From NCBI GenBank assembly GCA_007748055.1, contig CP036279.1, forward strand, positions 2,914,001-2,978,000: a stretch of DNA of 64,000 nt, in the 5' to 3' direction. The position numbers were made by a program, and so were the translations under genes. This DNA comes from Kolteria novifilia (lineage in GTDB: Bacteria; Planctomycetota; Planctomycetia; Kolteriales; Kolteriaceae). Under the pieces are notes generated by a model. The model was not told the DNA's origin, searched no databases, and was given only the letters and a program-made list of their open reading frames with translations. Shown piece by piece: positions 9,601-16,123 of the stretch (position 1 is its first letter; the number at the start of each line of letters is the position of its first letter).

Positions 9601-11864
9601 CGCTCGCGGACAAGGAGTCGATCGAGTACGAGTTCTTCTATCGACCGGACGTATTGGTCGTTCATCCCGCTCTCGATCGCTTGACCTTCCTCCTCGAGCC
9701 CGATGGCGTTCGTCTGCACTGGATGACGGCCAAGGATGAATTCGCCGGTGCACTGCCTCCCGCCAATGCCATCGAAGTTCCCGAGGGATCAACCTCTTCC
9801 GGGGCGTTGCCGCTCAAGGTCGACGATTGGAATCGGGTGAAGCTGACGCTCGAAGGGGAGACGGCGGTGCTTACGCTCAACGGGAAGGAGATCCTGCGGT
9901 ATCGACTCGAACCGGGCAACGATCGTCTCTTCAGTTTTTTCCACTACAAGGACCGCGGGACGGCGCGAGTTCGCGACGTCGTCCTGCGTGGGGACTGGCC
10001 AGCGTCCCTCTCGAAAGAGGTGATGGCGCGGATGACGTCGCCGATCGCTCCCCTCGACGCGAAGGAAGCCGCCTTGAGGCACGACCTGACCGGGGAGGAA
10101 GTGATCAACCGCGAGCCCTTCGGCATCCACCGTCGGGCGACGGCTTTGCCGCCGGAGGAACGCTACGAACGACTTCTTCGCTGGGTCTTGCCGTCGAGGG
10201 ATCACGACACCGTTCGCGTCGGAGTCGACTGGGCTCCCGACCCTGTCCTGCCCAACGAGCCGGCGGCGGGCGCGTTGATCTCGCCGGCGGTTCTCCTGAT
10301 CGAGACGGCACGCGACCTCGGACGATTGGAGGAGTTGGCCACCGCGATTGACCATGTCAAGGGGGAGACGCCGCTCGATGCACGTGGTCGCCGAGCCCTC
10401 CAAACGCTTGTGGCCGCCGCTCGTGGAGAGACCGCCAAGGCGCACGAACTCCTCAAGGAGGTCAGGGCGGACCTCGAGACGATTGCGAAGGAGGCTCCTG
10501 CTCGAGCACGGTGGCCGGAGGTCGTCGTCGCCGTTGAGCTCTTGGACAAACCGGGCTTCGAATCCTCATCCGCGGCGCTGCTCGACGTCATGCTCACGAG
10601 GCAGATCGGTAAGGGGCATCGCTTTGGTCCGGAACTGGAGAGTCGGGTTCGTTCCTGGGCCGCCCAGGCATACCTCGCGTCGCTCGTTCGTCAGGACAAG
10701 GCGCGCCTGCTCGCCGATGATCCGTTCTGGCACCCGGTCTCGCGGCAGCGTGCCGAGAGGCGCGGCCTTGGGTTTCCCACCGGGGTTTGGTCCCTCAAGG
10801 GGGAGTCGATCGAAGTCGCGGGAGGGACGACGAAGGACCTCGCCTATTTCGCCGTTCCGCTGGAAGGAACGTTCGACGTCACGATGACGCTGTCACGTGA
10901 TCACTACTCGATGGCGCTCCTGTACGACGACTATTGGTTCGGCGTCCATCACGATGGCAAAGTTGTCTACCACGGAGCGGCTGGCTCCGATCTCAAGACG
11001 ACGAAGCTCGCGAAGCCGCTCGAGGATCCCAAGAAGAACGTCGACGTCCGTCTTCAAGTCGCGGACGGCGTCGCTCGCTATTTCCTCCACGGCGAGAAGG
11101 TACACGAGCGCGAACTGGGCAACGTCGTCGATCCTTGGCTCGCGCTACGTCCGCCGAACGGTCGTCGGTTTGTGGCCGAGCACGTTCGCGTTTCCGGCAA
11201 GCCGACGATTCCCGCCGAGATCCGGCTCTCCGGCGGTGATCGCTGGGAGGGCTCGAACCGTTGGAACGCTACCTACTTTCGTCAAAGCATCTCCGGAAAG
11301 TATGCCTTCTGGAGTGGAAGTGGTACGGAGATTGTGGCTCCGACAAGGTCCATCAGGTTCATGCCCTACCAACAGAGTCTGCTTCGCTATCACCGCCCGC
11401 TCGCCGGGGATGGCACCATCACCTACGAGTTCCACCACGACGGCGATCGCGTTGACGTTCATCCCGCTCTTGATCGGCTCTGCTTCATGATCGATGAGGA
11501 AGGGGTGAGGCTCCATCGGCTCACGGACGGGCCCCACAATCGGTCGAGCCTCGATAGCGACAACCTCGTCGACGAGCCGGCGCATCGCCGAGGTTCGGAG
11601 GAAGTGCCGCTCCGGCGCGACGCGTGGAATGAGGTCTCGCTCACGGTGAAGGGGGATATCGTTCAGGTGTCCCTCAACGGATCGCTCGTCTACGAACGCC
11701 CGATCGAGTCGAGCAATCGTCGATTCTTTGGTTTCTTTCGCTACCCCGAGTTGCCGAAAGCGCGAATTCGCAACGTCACCTATCGTGGAAACTGGCCGAA
11801 GGAGTTGAGCGCCGATGACACGTGGTTCGAGGGTGCGGGCAAGGGCGACGTCGGGGCGAAGTAG
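654..11864 (+). CDS. Giant exported TPR-repeat protein with duplicated C-terminal DUF1581/DUF1583-like modules
   Basis: A 3736-residue protein. I place the start at the ATG preceded by GAAGAGGAG, because it begins a signal peptide (MARRMVFGWLLLG..., cleavage near SLRA/EEE at residue 23) and the upstream extension in the same frame does not look like protein. Residues about 35-2700 are almost wholly helical tetratricopeptide-like repeats (many A..L..LG....A...YE.A...P units), a scaffold for protein interactions in the periplasm or at the cell surface. Residues about 2720-3120 and 3346-3720 are two copies of a beta-rich, LamG-like module, each with a YHRPLA motif and a VHPALDRL motif (second motif at residues 3003-3010 and 3602-3609). 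These resemble the planctomycete DUF1581/DUF1583 families, an assignment made from memory. Function unknown. The SWIM operon follows after 98 bases on the same strand, so co-transcription is possible but not shown. Confidence 0.9.
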   Translation: MARRMVFGWLLLGVVGLSTSLRAEEEPTAEQVRQHRIAERFEQLLERNPRRGAALDRLYDHHVDQGTLDQFVEGYRQRVASDPADGTGWMLLGLIETRRGDDAGAIKAYRQARDLLPDNALAPYYLGQMLVLTGQGDLAAKAFEESIDRKPKRPDMVDVFQALGRVHQRAHRHEQALEVWNRLEERFPGDRRVQERIATILSEEGEHEGALQRYEKLVEQTDDRYQKMTFAIQAADLTLRLGKRDEALTRFEKLLGDLNPKSWVYRDVRRRIDQAFLRNDDLDGLTRYYAEWIEDHPDDIDAMVRLAKTLANLGRVAESRDWFAKAVEKAPSDTRLRRSLIDQLLHEKKIKEALAHFEALNEIEPNDPDLLREWGGIILDDESRSKREREAAVAKLWHGLVEARPDDAVISAQVADLFRQAKMRGDAVKLYRRAIELAPAAPQYREYLGEYLHSLDRREEARTTWAGMAEGANRSPENLVRFAEVLDGFGYEEEALVPLAEAIEEEGDHFPYRLQYARLLADAKAFDKALAQIDVAERLAESDEEMEECLRARIGTLEANGKLAAATSDLAERLRAEENPSADQWMSLARYHLASRQSAEALAAIRKAIARDDASVRVWLTATEIFRLTGDLQEASEALRHLSTIDRRFRTDHLTQLAEVELELGRRDQALQAGRDLLAAAPGSPEHYQTFAQICFRLGEQESGLDALRRAVRSNPSDPQSLMTLASTLAEQFRTEEAVSLYWRAFAMTDDLDGKLSIVSQLAELYLRTNDLDRLLTRLDRYGRDRRADREAVLCKAQVHLTAGDYGSARAQLEGLVGDDSRDTVLLGQLVMIAEKEGDLESAARFQKQINEVAPSEESQQRLARFYVALGKLDDAKVIWKRLGTGDRLRTLRTIDRLLFTGKRTAARELVDGLLASDEEDWEALYRSAYLCRLEKEDDKLVDDCEQILALGLDDDESSILVKGLRRASRVGASFRHQRTVTPLLLRWQAAYKAARVSGLVTQNISSRSQSIWSPTDFGQARMVAIAFLDAAAKRHDAHADFDKEWKKRAEAEPPNYRARWDWYYLQLARRTGQRTYTAAKLLRDSGELDAEFAYVFALRGRLRTQRRAGDAGDQAQPAPDALPKDELDAIVAYTDRILARHDTGQYGPHTVSIVLGELRLANRGDEAKRLHQRAVARAKTPAEIHQYLNFAAQSYDVELTLELLDKLANLPRRTSGSIHQAIQAPTIVLLLVHLAQKVERHDELLTVVDAVLAATHRLIANHRSSRHSGLNASRPVALSMPRKTGQTQIAIKYPKTNELFDATAIMVLRAAYELFKSAERLDDFEVHFTQRAEQSKSDVDRLYARLALGYFHWWNEDRDEAIAEIEAASELPGGEVFKIEVAELYANLGDQERALEVLDAIDATDQSTVKRREQLALKLAIRVGDIERARKAAERLFGIRLDHPSQLQLANQMKQLSMHEMADAVLARVRSRAGRQSGVLMNLMTEYEKQGKKEVALEIAHQLLRNASSRRAPASGNNQDDAAGQAALQVIKRSGKLEELIKQSEEQLERTPGSEVLSQRLATYYVAAGRNEDSLAMLKKLGKLRPHDTSLLVKTAQSLAKAGHDKAALKHYLDAFKLEPRLLQQHVNAVNNLLRRSKDYEPYVELLESIDLNQGGTHPYYFAQTIQIMAADPKHHELGVRLFRRLWDVFPDQRHYLVNSLSNLKNWWKNEELYELLVASTLPNDDQAKSNPWFSVDQIYSWSSDGIVTGNVKTLLDASREEKVRQRLHQRIEKQLEKTPGWKGGRALLALLALQTRETEKATSILEELFGKGFDGVPSYARWVIAQELGEAEAMQPWALKLYEGSFDDESRHVSFGHSPAKRLVALYRKRGDQEKARDYLVREAAKGMPNNYDQRYAAYENIQNRLAIAHELLELKEPGDALRVYTGLKNDRESLETANSFRQHEPDYFGKQVREGVDRSLSQLDANVSVDPLRIVPADVPADATSAIDDLLFVHPREISSARVRGLFELSLTGALERGTDLEVLRNRLEKLRQARKDDLSVAVAESMFLLAVNDAAGAERSIDRLVAILEKQPLAKPKKGRSPTSSMRARALRQLPVWLVARNALFVPSLKDRAKPLVERSLEAARMQAEPIWELAILNELALAELAKRDTDAARPHVERMLERILPNRNAAHGDERRPSIVTQEQFEQAMQAARLAQQIGMEDISLDFVEQTLHGGNPVKLVTGNPNVRATTQAMVANASRAQTSLSVVRTVGQLDLGWREADIDPARVYEVLAGVVFPKSSKGEVLLYRDGATDNQRPDSIGQMLCWWAVRSDNVKDLRQRIEAREGEPGATLPAAILKVQLGLAASDDTLTREGLLALQKHLEENRYQSAISACLGILPALEDSANGELAEEIVRKAFGEIRRQSKRNEFPAAALQDALVKSFTRRGDYQAALEMLHTTKGTKGVIQTLLGMAAGNVTLPISPHAGVLHALTGDVTKALDQMEGIAKQPHHADLFIGTLDPIAKILQTKLRAMPATERYDVLRRWALPMPPHREIRSIARFLDEEEPPASFTLRSDTKERQAPKQSAEAAGEPGSRSPETFFSTTLHLIDAAEEAGKLDELIARLEGLVERKVPQAADVLLMAKLSAADDRDVIPPVDNRLADVEALGLSSKKMNERRFWNEYLLARALMRRPDLEKQTARLQNWLRRWATQRQWLFARTRVDRDFAIRKARTQNAGHQSLGEIGPFLWLPGCERQRGEHATGLDRPWWVVHEDVITHLAGPGRDTLSFRYPLEGSFTFEVEAYQEFLTQANVGYGELISNIPAFSSMRSIYRRSEHGGRRETTMISPMRVPSSSSGHFNRHRLEVSPEAIRHFINGQLVDEEGDPSTTSPWISLVVDAGRKTVFRFPRLEGNPSIPKSVRLIDGDRMEGWVADTYGEKIPVHHGGRASANHASYTPPTVLDEPTDWSAREGVLEGPRVARRNDTMPLPSRIYYHRPLADKESIEYEFFYRPDVLVVHPALDRLTFLLEPDGVRLHWMTAKDEFAGALPPANAIEVPEGSTSSGALPLKVDDWNRVKLTLEGETAVLTLNGKEILRYRLEPGNDRLFSFFHYKDRGTARVRDVVLRGDWPASLSKEVMARMTSPIAPLDAKEAALRHDLTGEEVINREPFGIHRRATALPPEERYERLLRWVLPSRDHDTVRVGVDWAPDPVLPNEPAAGALISPAVLLIETARDLGRLEELATAIDHVKGETPLDARGRRALQTLVAAARGETAKAHELLKEVRADLETIAKEAPARARWPEVVVAVELLDKPGFESSSAALLDVMLTRQIGKGHRFGPELESRVRSWAAQAYLASLVRQDKARLLADDPFWHPVSRQRAERRGLGFPTGVWSLKGESIEVAGGTTKDLAYFAVPLEGTFDVTMTLSRDHYSMALLYDDYWFGVHHDGKVVYHGAAGSDLKTTKLAKPLEDPKKNVDVRLQVADGVARYFLHGEKVHERELGNVVDPWLALRPPNGRRFVAEHVRVSGKPTIPAEIRLSGGDRWEGSNRWNATYFRQSISGKYAFWSGSGTEIVAPTRSIRFMPYQQSLLRYHRPLAGDGTITYEFHHDGDRVDVHPALDRLCFMIDEEGVRLHRLTDGPHNRSSLDSDNLVDEPAHRRGSEEVPLRRDAWNEVSLTVKGDIVQVSLNGSLVYERPIESSNRRFFGFFRYPELPKARIRNVTYRGNWPKELSADDTWFEGAGKGDVGAK

Positions 11865-11963
11865 TCAGTTCCCCTGCACGTTTCCCATGGAGAGGGTATG
11901 ATCTGGCAAGACCCGCGATCGCCGGGACGGTTACCAAGGCATGATGGCCAGGGATAGGCGGCG

Positions 11964-13292
11964 ATGATCGAGTTGACGACGGAACAAGTCGCCGCTCTCG
12001 CTCCCGATGAGAAAGCGGCCGTCGCGGGTCGCAAGCTCGGGTCGGGCAAGACGTGGCGCCATCAAGGGACGAGCGATCAAGCCCTCTGGGGCGAGTGCCA
12101 AGGCAGCGCCGTCTACCAGACGAAGATCGACCTCTCCGACCTCGCTTACAACTGCACCTGTCCGAGCCGCAAACTCCCTTGCAAGCACGTGCTCGGGTTG
12201 CTCTTCTGGGCGGCGACATCGCCAAGCGACTTTCCGAACGCCCAGCCACCCGACTGGGTGACGACGTGGCTCGAGAAGCGCGAAGCGACCTCCAAACGCC
12301 GCGAGGAAAAGAAAGCCGCCCGCGACAAACCCGTCGATGCCGAAGCGCAAGCCAAACGTTTCGCCAAACGGCACCGCGCGGTGCTGGATGGTCTCGAGCG
12401 GCTCGATCTCTGGCTCAAGGACACCGTTCGCGGCGGGATCGCCGGTCTGGAAACGAAGCCTCCTTCCTACTGGGAATCGCAGGCCAAGCGGCTCGTCGAC
12501 GCCCAGGCCAAAGGGCTTGCCGGCCGCGTCCGCCGCATGGGGGAGATCCCGGGGACGGGCGTCGATTGGCCCCAGCGCCTCCTTGCCGCGATGGGACGGC
12601 TCGCGCTCCTAACGCATGCCTATCGCCGCCTCGATGAACTCGAAGAGAAACTTCAGGCCGACATCCGTCAACTCGTCGGCTGGACGGTCAGTCAGGACGA
12701 ACTCGACCGGGTCGGCGAATCGATCGGTGATCGTTGGGCCGTCGTGTCGCACACCGAGGAAGAGGAGGAACGGCTCCGGGTTCGCCGCAATTGGCTCGTG
12801 GGGCGTTCGAGCGGTCGGCATGCTCTGGTCATTCAGTTCGCGGTCGCCAGTCAGCCCTTCGGCCAGGCGCTACTCGCTGGCACTTGGTTCGACGGCGTTG
12901 TGGTTTTCTATCCAGGGGCGGAACCGCAACGGGCCATGCTCAAGGAACGACGGGGAGAGCTTTCCCGGTTTGATTCGGCGTTGCCGGGGCACGCGTCGGT
13001 GGACGGTTTCCTCCTCGCGGTCGCCGAGTCGTTGGCGCGTCAGCCTTGGTTGGGCCGGCATCTGGCCATTCTTCGGAACGTCGTCATCGTCCCTCGCGAC
13101 GAGGAGCCTTGGCTGGTCGTTGACGAATGCCGGTCGGGGCTTCCGCTTGCGCGCGGCGAACACTGGCAACTCCTCGCGGGCAGCGGCGGTCATCCGGTCG
13201 AGCTGATCGCCGAGTGGGATACGGCGCAGCTCTGGCCACTCGGCTACATGGCGGATGGAACGTTTCGCTCGCTTGGCACCACGCAGCGGTAG
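11964..13292 (+). CDS. SWIM zinc-finger protein, first gene of a five-gene MoxR/VWA operon
   Basis: 442 residues. A SWIM zinc-binding motif CxCx6CxH is visible at C64, C66, C73 and H75. SWIM domains bind zinc and are thought to mediate DNA or protein contacts. A charged helical segment follows (about residues 95-125, KRREEKKAA...) and then a long domain I do not recognise. The gene starts 98 bases after the giant TPR gene and its stop is 23 bases before the next start. SWIM proteins of this type recur in bacteria next to DUF5691, MoxR, DUF5682 and VWA genes, which is the order seen here. The biochemical role of the set is not known to me. No signal peptide, so cytoplasmic. Confidence 0.88.
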   Translation: MIELTTEQVAALAPDEKAAVAGRKLGSGKTWRHQGTSDQALWGECQGSAVYQTKIDLSDLAYNCTCPSRKLPCKHVLGLLFWAATSPSDFPNAQPPDWVTTWLEKREATSKRREEKKAARDKPVDAEAQAKRFAKRHRAVLDGLERLDLWLKDTVRGGIAGLETKPPSYWESQAKRLVDAQAKGLAGRVRRMGEIPGTGVDWPQRLLAAMGRLALLTHAYRRLDELEEKLQADIRQLVGWTVSQDELDRVGESIGDRWAVVSHTEEEEERLRVRRNWLVGRSSGRHALVIQFAVASQPFGQALLAGTWFDGVVVFYPGAEPQRAMLKERRGELSRFDSALPGHASVDGFLLAVAESLARQPWLGRHLAILRNVVIVPRDEEPWLVVDECRSGLPLARGEHWQLLAGSGGHPVELIAEWDTAQLWPLGYMADGTFRSLGTTQR

Positions 13293-13315
13293 GACGGTGG
13301 AGGGGATTCGCGTTC

Positions 13316-14992
13316 ATGGACGAACTTCTCAAGTCGGCGTTGCTTGGCACCGCGAAGCATCCGCCACCACCTTCGCTTTCTTCCATTCTCGAGTCGGTCG
13401 AGTTGCCCGCCGATCACGATGTCGAGGGGCGATTCCTGTTGCATGCGGGCACGTTGGCGACCTATCAGGCCGCGGGCAAAGCGGCGCTCGCCGATCTCGA
13501 TGTCCCCGAAGGGGCTCCGCCGGAGCGGTGTCCCGTCTGCAATGATCGCGCTGGGCGGATTTTGGACGAGTTTCTTTCGCGGTCGGTTTCCGACAGGGAT
13601 CTCCTCCTCGAGGCGTTCACCTTGCTCGGGGAGCGAGAACTCGTGCTTCCGCCCGAACTTCTCCCGTCGATGCTGCGCGTGCGCGATCGGGAGCTACGTC
13701 GACAGTTGGCGCTCGTCGGGGGCGAGCGGGGGCGTTGGCTGGCGGCGAAGAACCCCGACTGGGCCTGGCTTCTGAATGAGTCGACGGCGCGTGCGAGCGA
13801 GGATGCCGACGACGAGGAGACCAAACGGCTCTGGGACGAAGGGAGTCCCGCGGCTCGGCGGACATTGCTCGCGCGAGTGCGTCGAAACGATCCGGCGAAA
13901 GCCCGTACGTGGCTCGAGGAGGGAATCGCGAAGGAGAAGGCCGATCAGCGCGTCGCGTTGCTCGAGGTGCTGCACGTAGGTCTCTCCGACGAGGACCTGC
14001 CATTTCTCCAATCGTTGGCCAACGATCGTAGCAGCAACGTGCGGGCGAAGCTGCTGAGCCTTCTCGTTCGTTTGCCCAGCTCGGAACTCTCCCAGCGGAT
14101 GCGGCAGCGAGCGACGGAGATTATCTCCTTCGAGCCAGCGCCGAAGAAGGGAATGGTCGCCGGGGCACTCGGCAAGCTCGCGGGACGAGGTGCCCCCAAG
14201 GGCCGCTTGGGCATCGATCTTCCCGAGAAGATTCCGAAGGAATGGTTCACCGAGGGAATGAGCAACCATCCCCCCACCGGCGTCGGCGTCCGAGCGTTCG
14301 CGTTGACCCAACTCCTCTCACTCGTCCCGCCCACCGTTTGGTCGGAGCGACTCGGCGCGAGCGCCGAGGAGTTGCTCTTGGCGGCGGGGGAGACCGAGTA
14401 CTCGTTCGATCTCGTTCACGGTTGGGCCCAGGCGGCGATCTCGTTTCGCGAACCCTCGTGGTTGGAGGCCTGCTGGAACATGCTGCTCTTCCGCGATCAT
14501 GGGCGACCACCGACCCCGCACGAGTTGCGAACGACCGGCGAGCTACTCGGCGGATTGCTCGAGGCGATGCCCACCGAGTCCGTCGAGTCCAAGGCGCGGG
14601 CCCTGATCGGCGATCCGCGCTTGGTTCCCCTTGCCGAGAAGGCGCTTAAGCACCTCCCGACCCCTTGGTCGGAGAGCCTGGCGAAGGCCGTCCTGGGCGC
14701 GGGGAGGGAGCATGCCGCGACCATGTCACCGGTCAAGCTCGAGCGCGGGGGAGGAGCGGTCGAGGAGACCTGGCCGAGTCTGTTGGTGCTTGCCGCCCAT
14801 CGGGTGCCGGCCTCGTGCTTCGACGAGGTGCTTCGGCGTTGGCAACTTCCGAACGCCGACCACTACCGCCTTCGCATATTGGGACGAGCGATCGACCAGT
14901 TGACCGAGATTGTTCGGCTACGCAAGGGATTCCACGAGGCGATCGCCGACCGATCGTCGACCGACAACGAAACGAACGGGAGCAAGGAGTAG
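13316..14992 (+). CDS. DUF5691-like protein
   Basis: 558 residues starting at MDELLKSALLGTAK, with GGTGGAGGGG just upstream. The longer open frame reaches back into the SWIM gene and is not used. The N-terminal ALLGT segment and the C-terminal helical, HEAT-like composition fit DUF5691 proteins found beside SWIM and MoxR/VWA genes; the assignment rests mainly on context and on that N-terminus. Residues about 52-90 carry a CPVCNDRAG stretch that could bind metal, but only one CxxC is visible. Soluble, without signal peptide. Only two bases separate its stop from the MoxR start, so the two are almost certainly translationally coupled. Confidence 0.75.
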   Translation: MDELLKSALLGTAKHPPPPSLSSILESVELPADHDVEGRFLLHAGTLATYQAAGKAALADLDVPEGAPPERCPVCNDRAGRILDEFLSRSVSDRDLLLEAFTLLGERELVLPPELLPSMLRVRDRELRRQLALVGGERGRWLAAKNPDWAWLLNESTARASEDADDEETKRLWDEGSPAARRTLLARVRRNDPAKARTWLEEGIAKEKADQRVALLEVLHVGLSDEDLPFLQSLANDRSSNVRAKLLSLLVRLPSSELSQRMRQRATEIISFEPAPKKGMVAGALGKLAGRGAPKGRLGIDLPEKIPKEWFTEGMSNHPPTGVGVRAFALTQLLSLVPPTVWSERLGASAEELLLAAGETEYSFDLVHGWAQAAISFREPSWLEACWNMLLFRDHGRPPTPHELRTTGELLGGLLEAMPTESVESKARALIGDPRLVPLAEKALKHLPTPWSESLAKAVLGAGREHAATMSPVKLERGGGAVEETWPSLLVLAAHRVPASCFDEVLRRWQLPNADHYRLRILGRAIDQLTEIVRLRKGFHEAIADRSSTDNETNGSKE

Positions 14993-14994
14993 GA

Positions 14995-16122
14995 ATGGCC
15001 GCCAAGCAGAAGACCACCAAGGAGGCGTCACCCGCCGAGGGCGACGTCGCCGTCTTGCGGCGCCACGCCGAGGAGGAGTTCGCCGAGGAACTCGCGGTGC
15101 TCGAAGAGGTCGACGATCGGCCCAAACCGCCGAACTGGCGACTCTCTCCTTGGGCGGTGAAGCTCTACCTCGTTGGAGGAAAACTCGACAACGGGGTCGA
15201 GATCAGCGCCAAGTATGTCGGTAACGATCGCCTGATGGAGATCGCGGTCGCCACCTTGGCCACGGACCGCGCCCTTCTGCTCTACGGTCTTCCCGGCACG
15301 GCCAAGTCGTGGGTCAGCGAGCATCTCACCGCGGCGATCTCGGGCGATTCGACCCTCCTGATCCAAGGGACCGCCGGCACCGACGAGAGCGCCATTCGCT
15401 ACGGCTGGAACTACGCCCGGCTGCTCGCCGAGGGACCGAGCCCCGACGCGATGGTCTCCAGTCCGATGATGCGGGCGATGCGCACCGGCAAGCTCGCTCG
15501 CGTCGAGGAGATGACGCGGATGCCCAGCGATGTCCAGGATACGCTGATCACGATCCTCTCGGAGAAGACGCTCCCCGTTCCGGAGCTCGACACCGAAGTG
15601 CAAGCTCGCAAGGGTTTCAACGTCATCGCGACCGCCAACAACCGAGACAAAGGGGTGAACGAACTCTCCAGCGCGTTGATGCGACGCTTCAACACCGTCG
15701 TTCTTCCGGTTCCCGACAGCTTTGACGACGAGGTGTCGATCGTCGAACAGCGCGTCGGCCAACTCGGCCGGGCGCTCGAACTCCCCGCGGAGAAGCCGGC
15801 CCTCGAAGAACTCAAGCGGGTCGTGACGATCTTCCGCGAGCTACGCGAGGGTGTGACGATCGATGGCAGGACCAAAGTCAAGTCTCCCAGCGGGACCCTC
15901 TCGACGGCCGAGGCGATTTCGGTGGTGGGCAACGGCTTGTCGATGGCCGCCTACTACGGCGACGGCGTGTTGCGAGCCGGGGACTTGGCGGCGAGCCTCT
16001 CGGGAGCGATCGTCAAGGACCCCGTGCAGGATCAGATCGTCTGGTTGGAGTATCTTCAGACGGTCGCCAAGGAACGCGACGGTTGGAAGGACCTCTACCG
16101 CGCATGCCGCGAGGTCATTTGA
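14995..16122 (+). CDS. MoxR-like AAA+ ATPase of the SWIM/VWA operon
   Basis: 375 residues from MAAKQKTTKEA (GGAGTAGGA just upstream). Walker A is GLPGTAKS at residues 98-105. The Walker B region is LARVEEM at about 167-173, the sensor-1 segment IATANNRD at 211-218, and an arginine-finger segment SALMRRF lies at 226-232. A MoxR ATPase hydrolyses ATP as a hexamer and typically remodels clients presented by a VWA-domain partner; the VWA gene is two genes downstream. The N-terminal about 45 residues are acidic and probably disordered. It is one base upstream of the DUF5682-like gene. AAA+ MoxR assignment is firm, client unknown. Confidence 0.93.
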   Translation: MAAKQKTTKEASPAEGDVAVLRRHAEEEFAEELAVLEEVDDRPKPPNWRLSPWAVKLYLVGGKLDNGVEISAKYVGNDRLMEIAVATLATDRALLLYGLPGTAKSWVSEHLTAAISGDSTLLIQGTAGTDESAIRYGWNYARLLAEGPSPDAMVSSPMMRAMRTGKLARVEEMTRMPSDVQDTLITILSEKTLPVPELDTEVQARKGFNVIATANNRDKGVNELSSALMRRFNTVVLPVPDSFDDEVSIVEQRVGQLGRALELPAEKPALEELKRVVTIFRELREGVTIDGRTKVKSPSGTLSTAEAISVVGNGLSMAAYYGDGVLRAGDLAASLSGAIVKDPVQDQIVWLEYLQTVAKERDGWKDLYRACREVI

Positions 16123-16123
16123 G

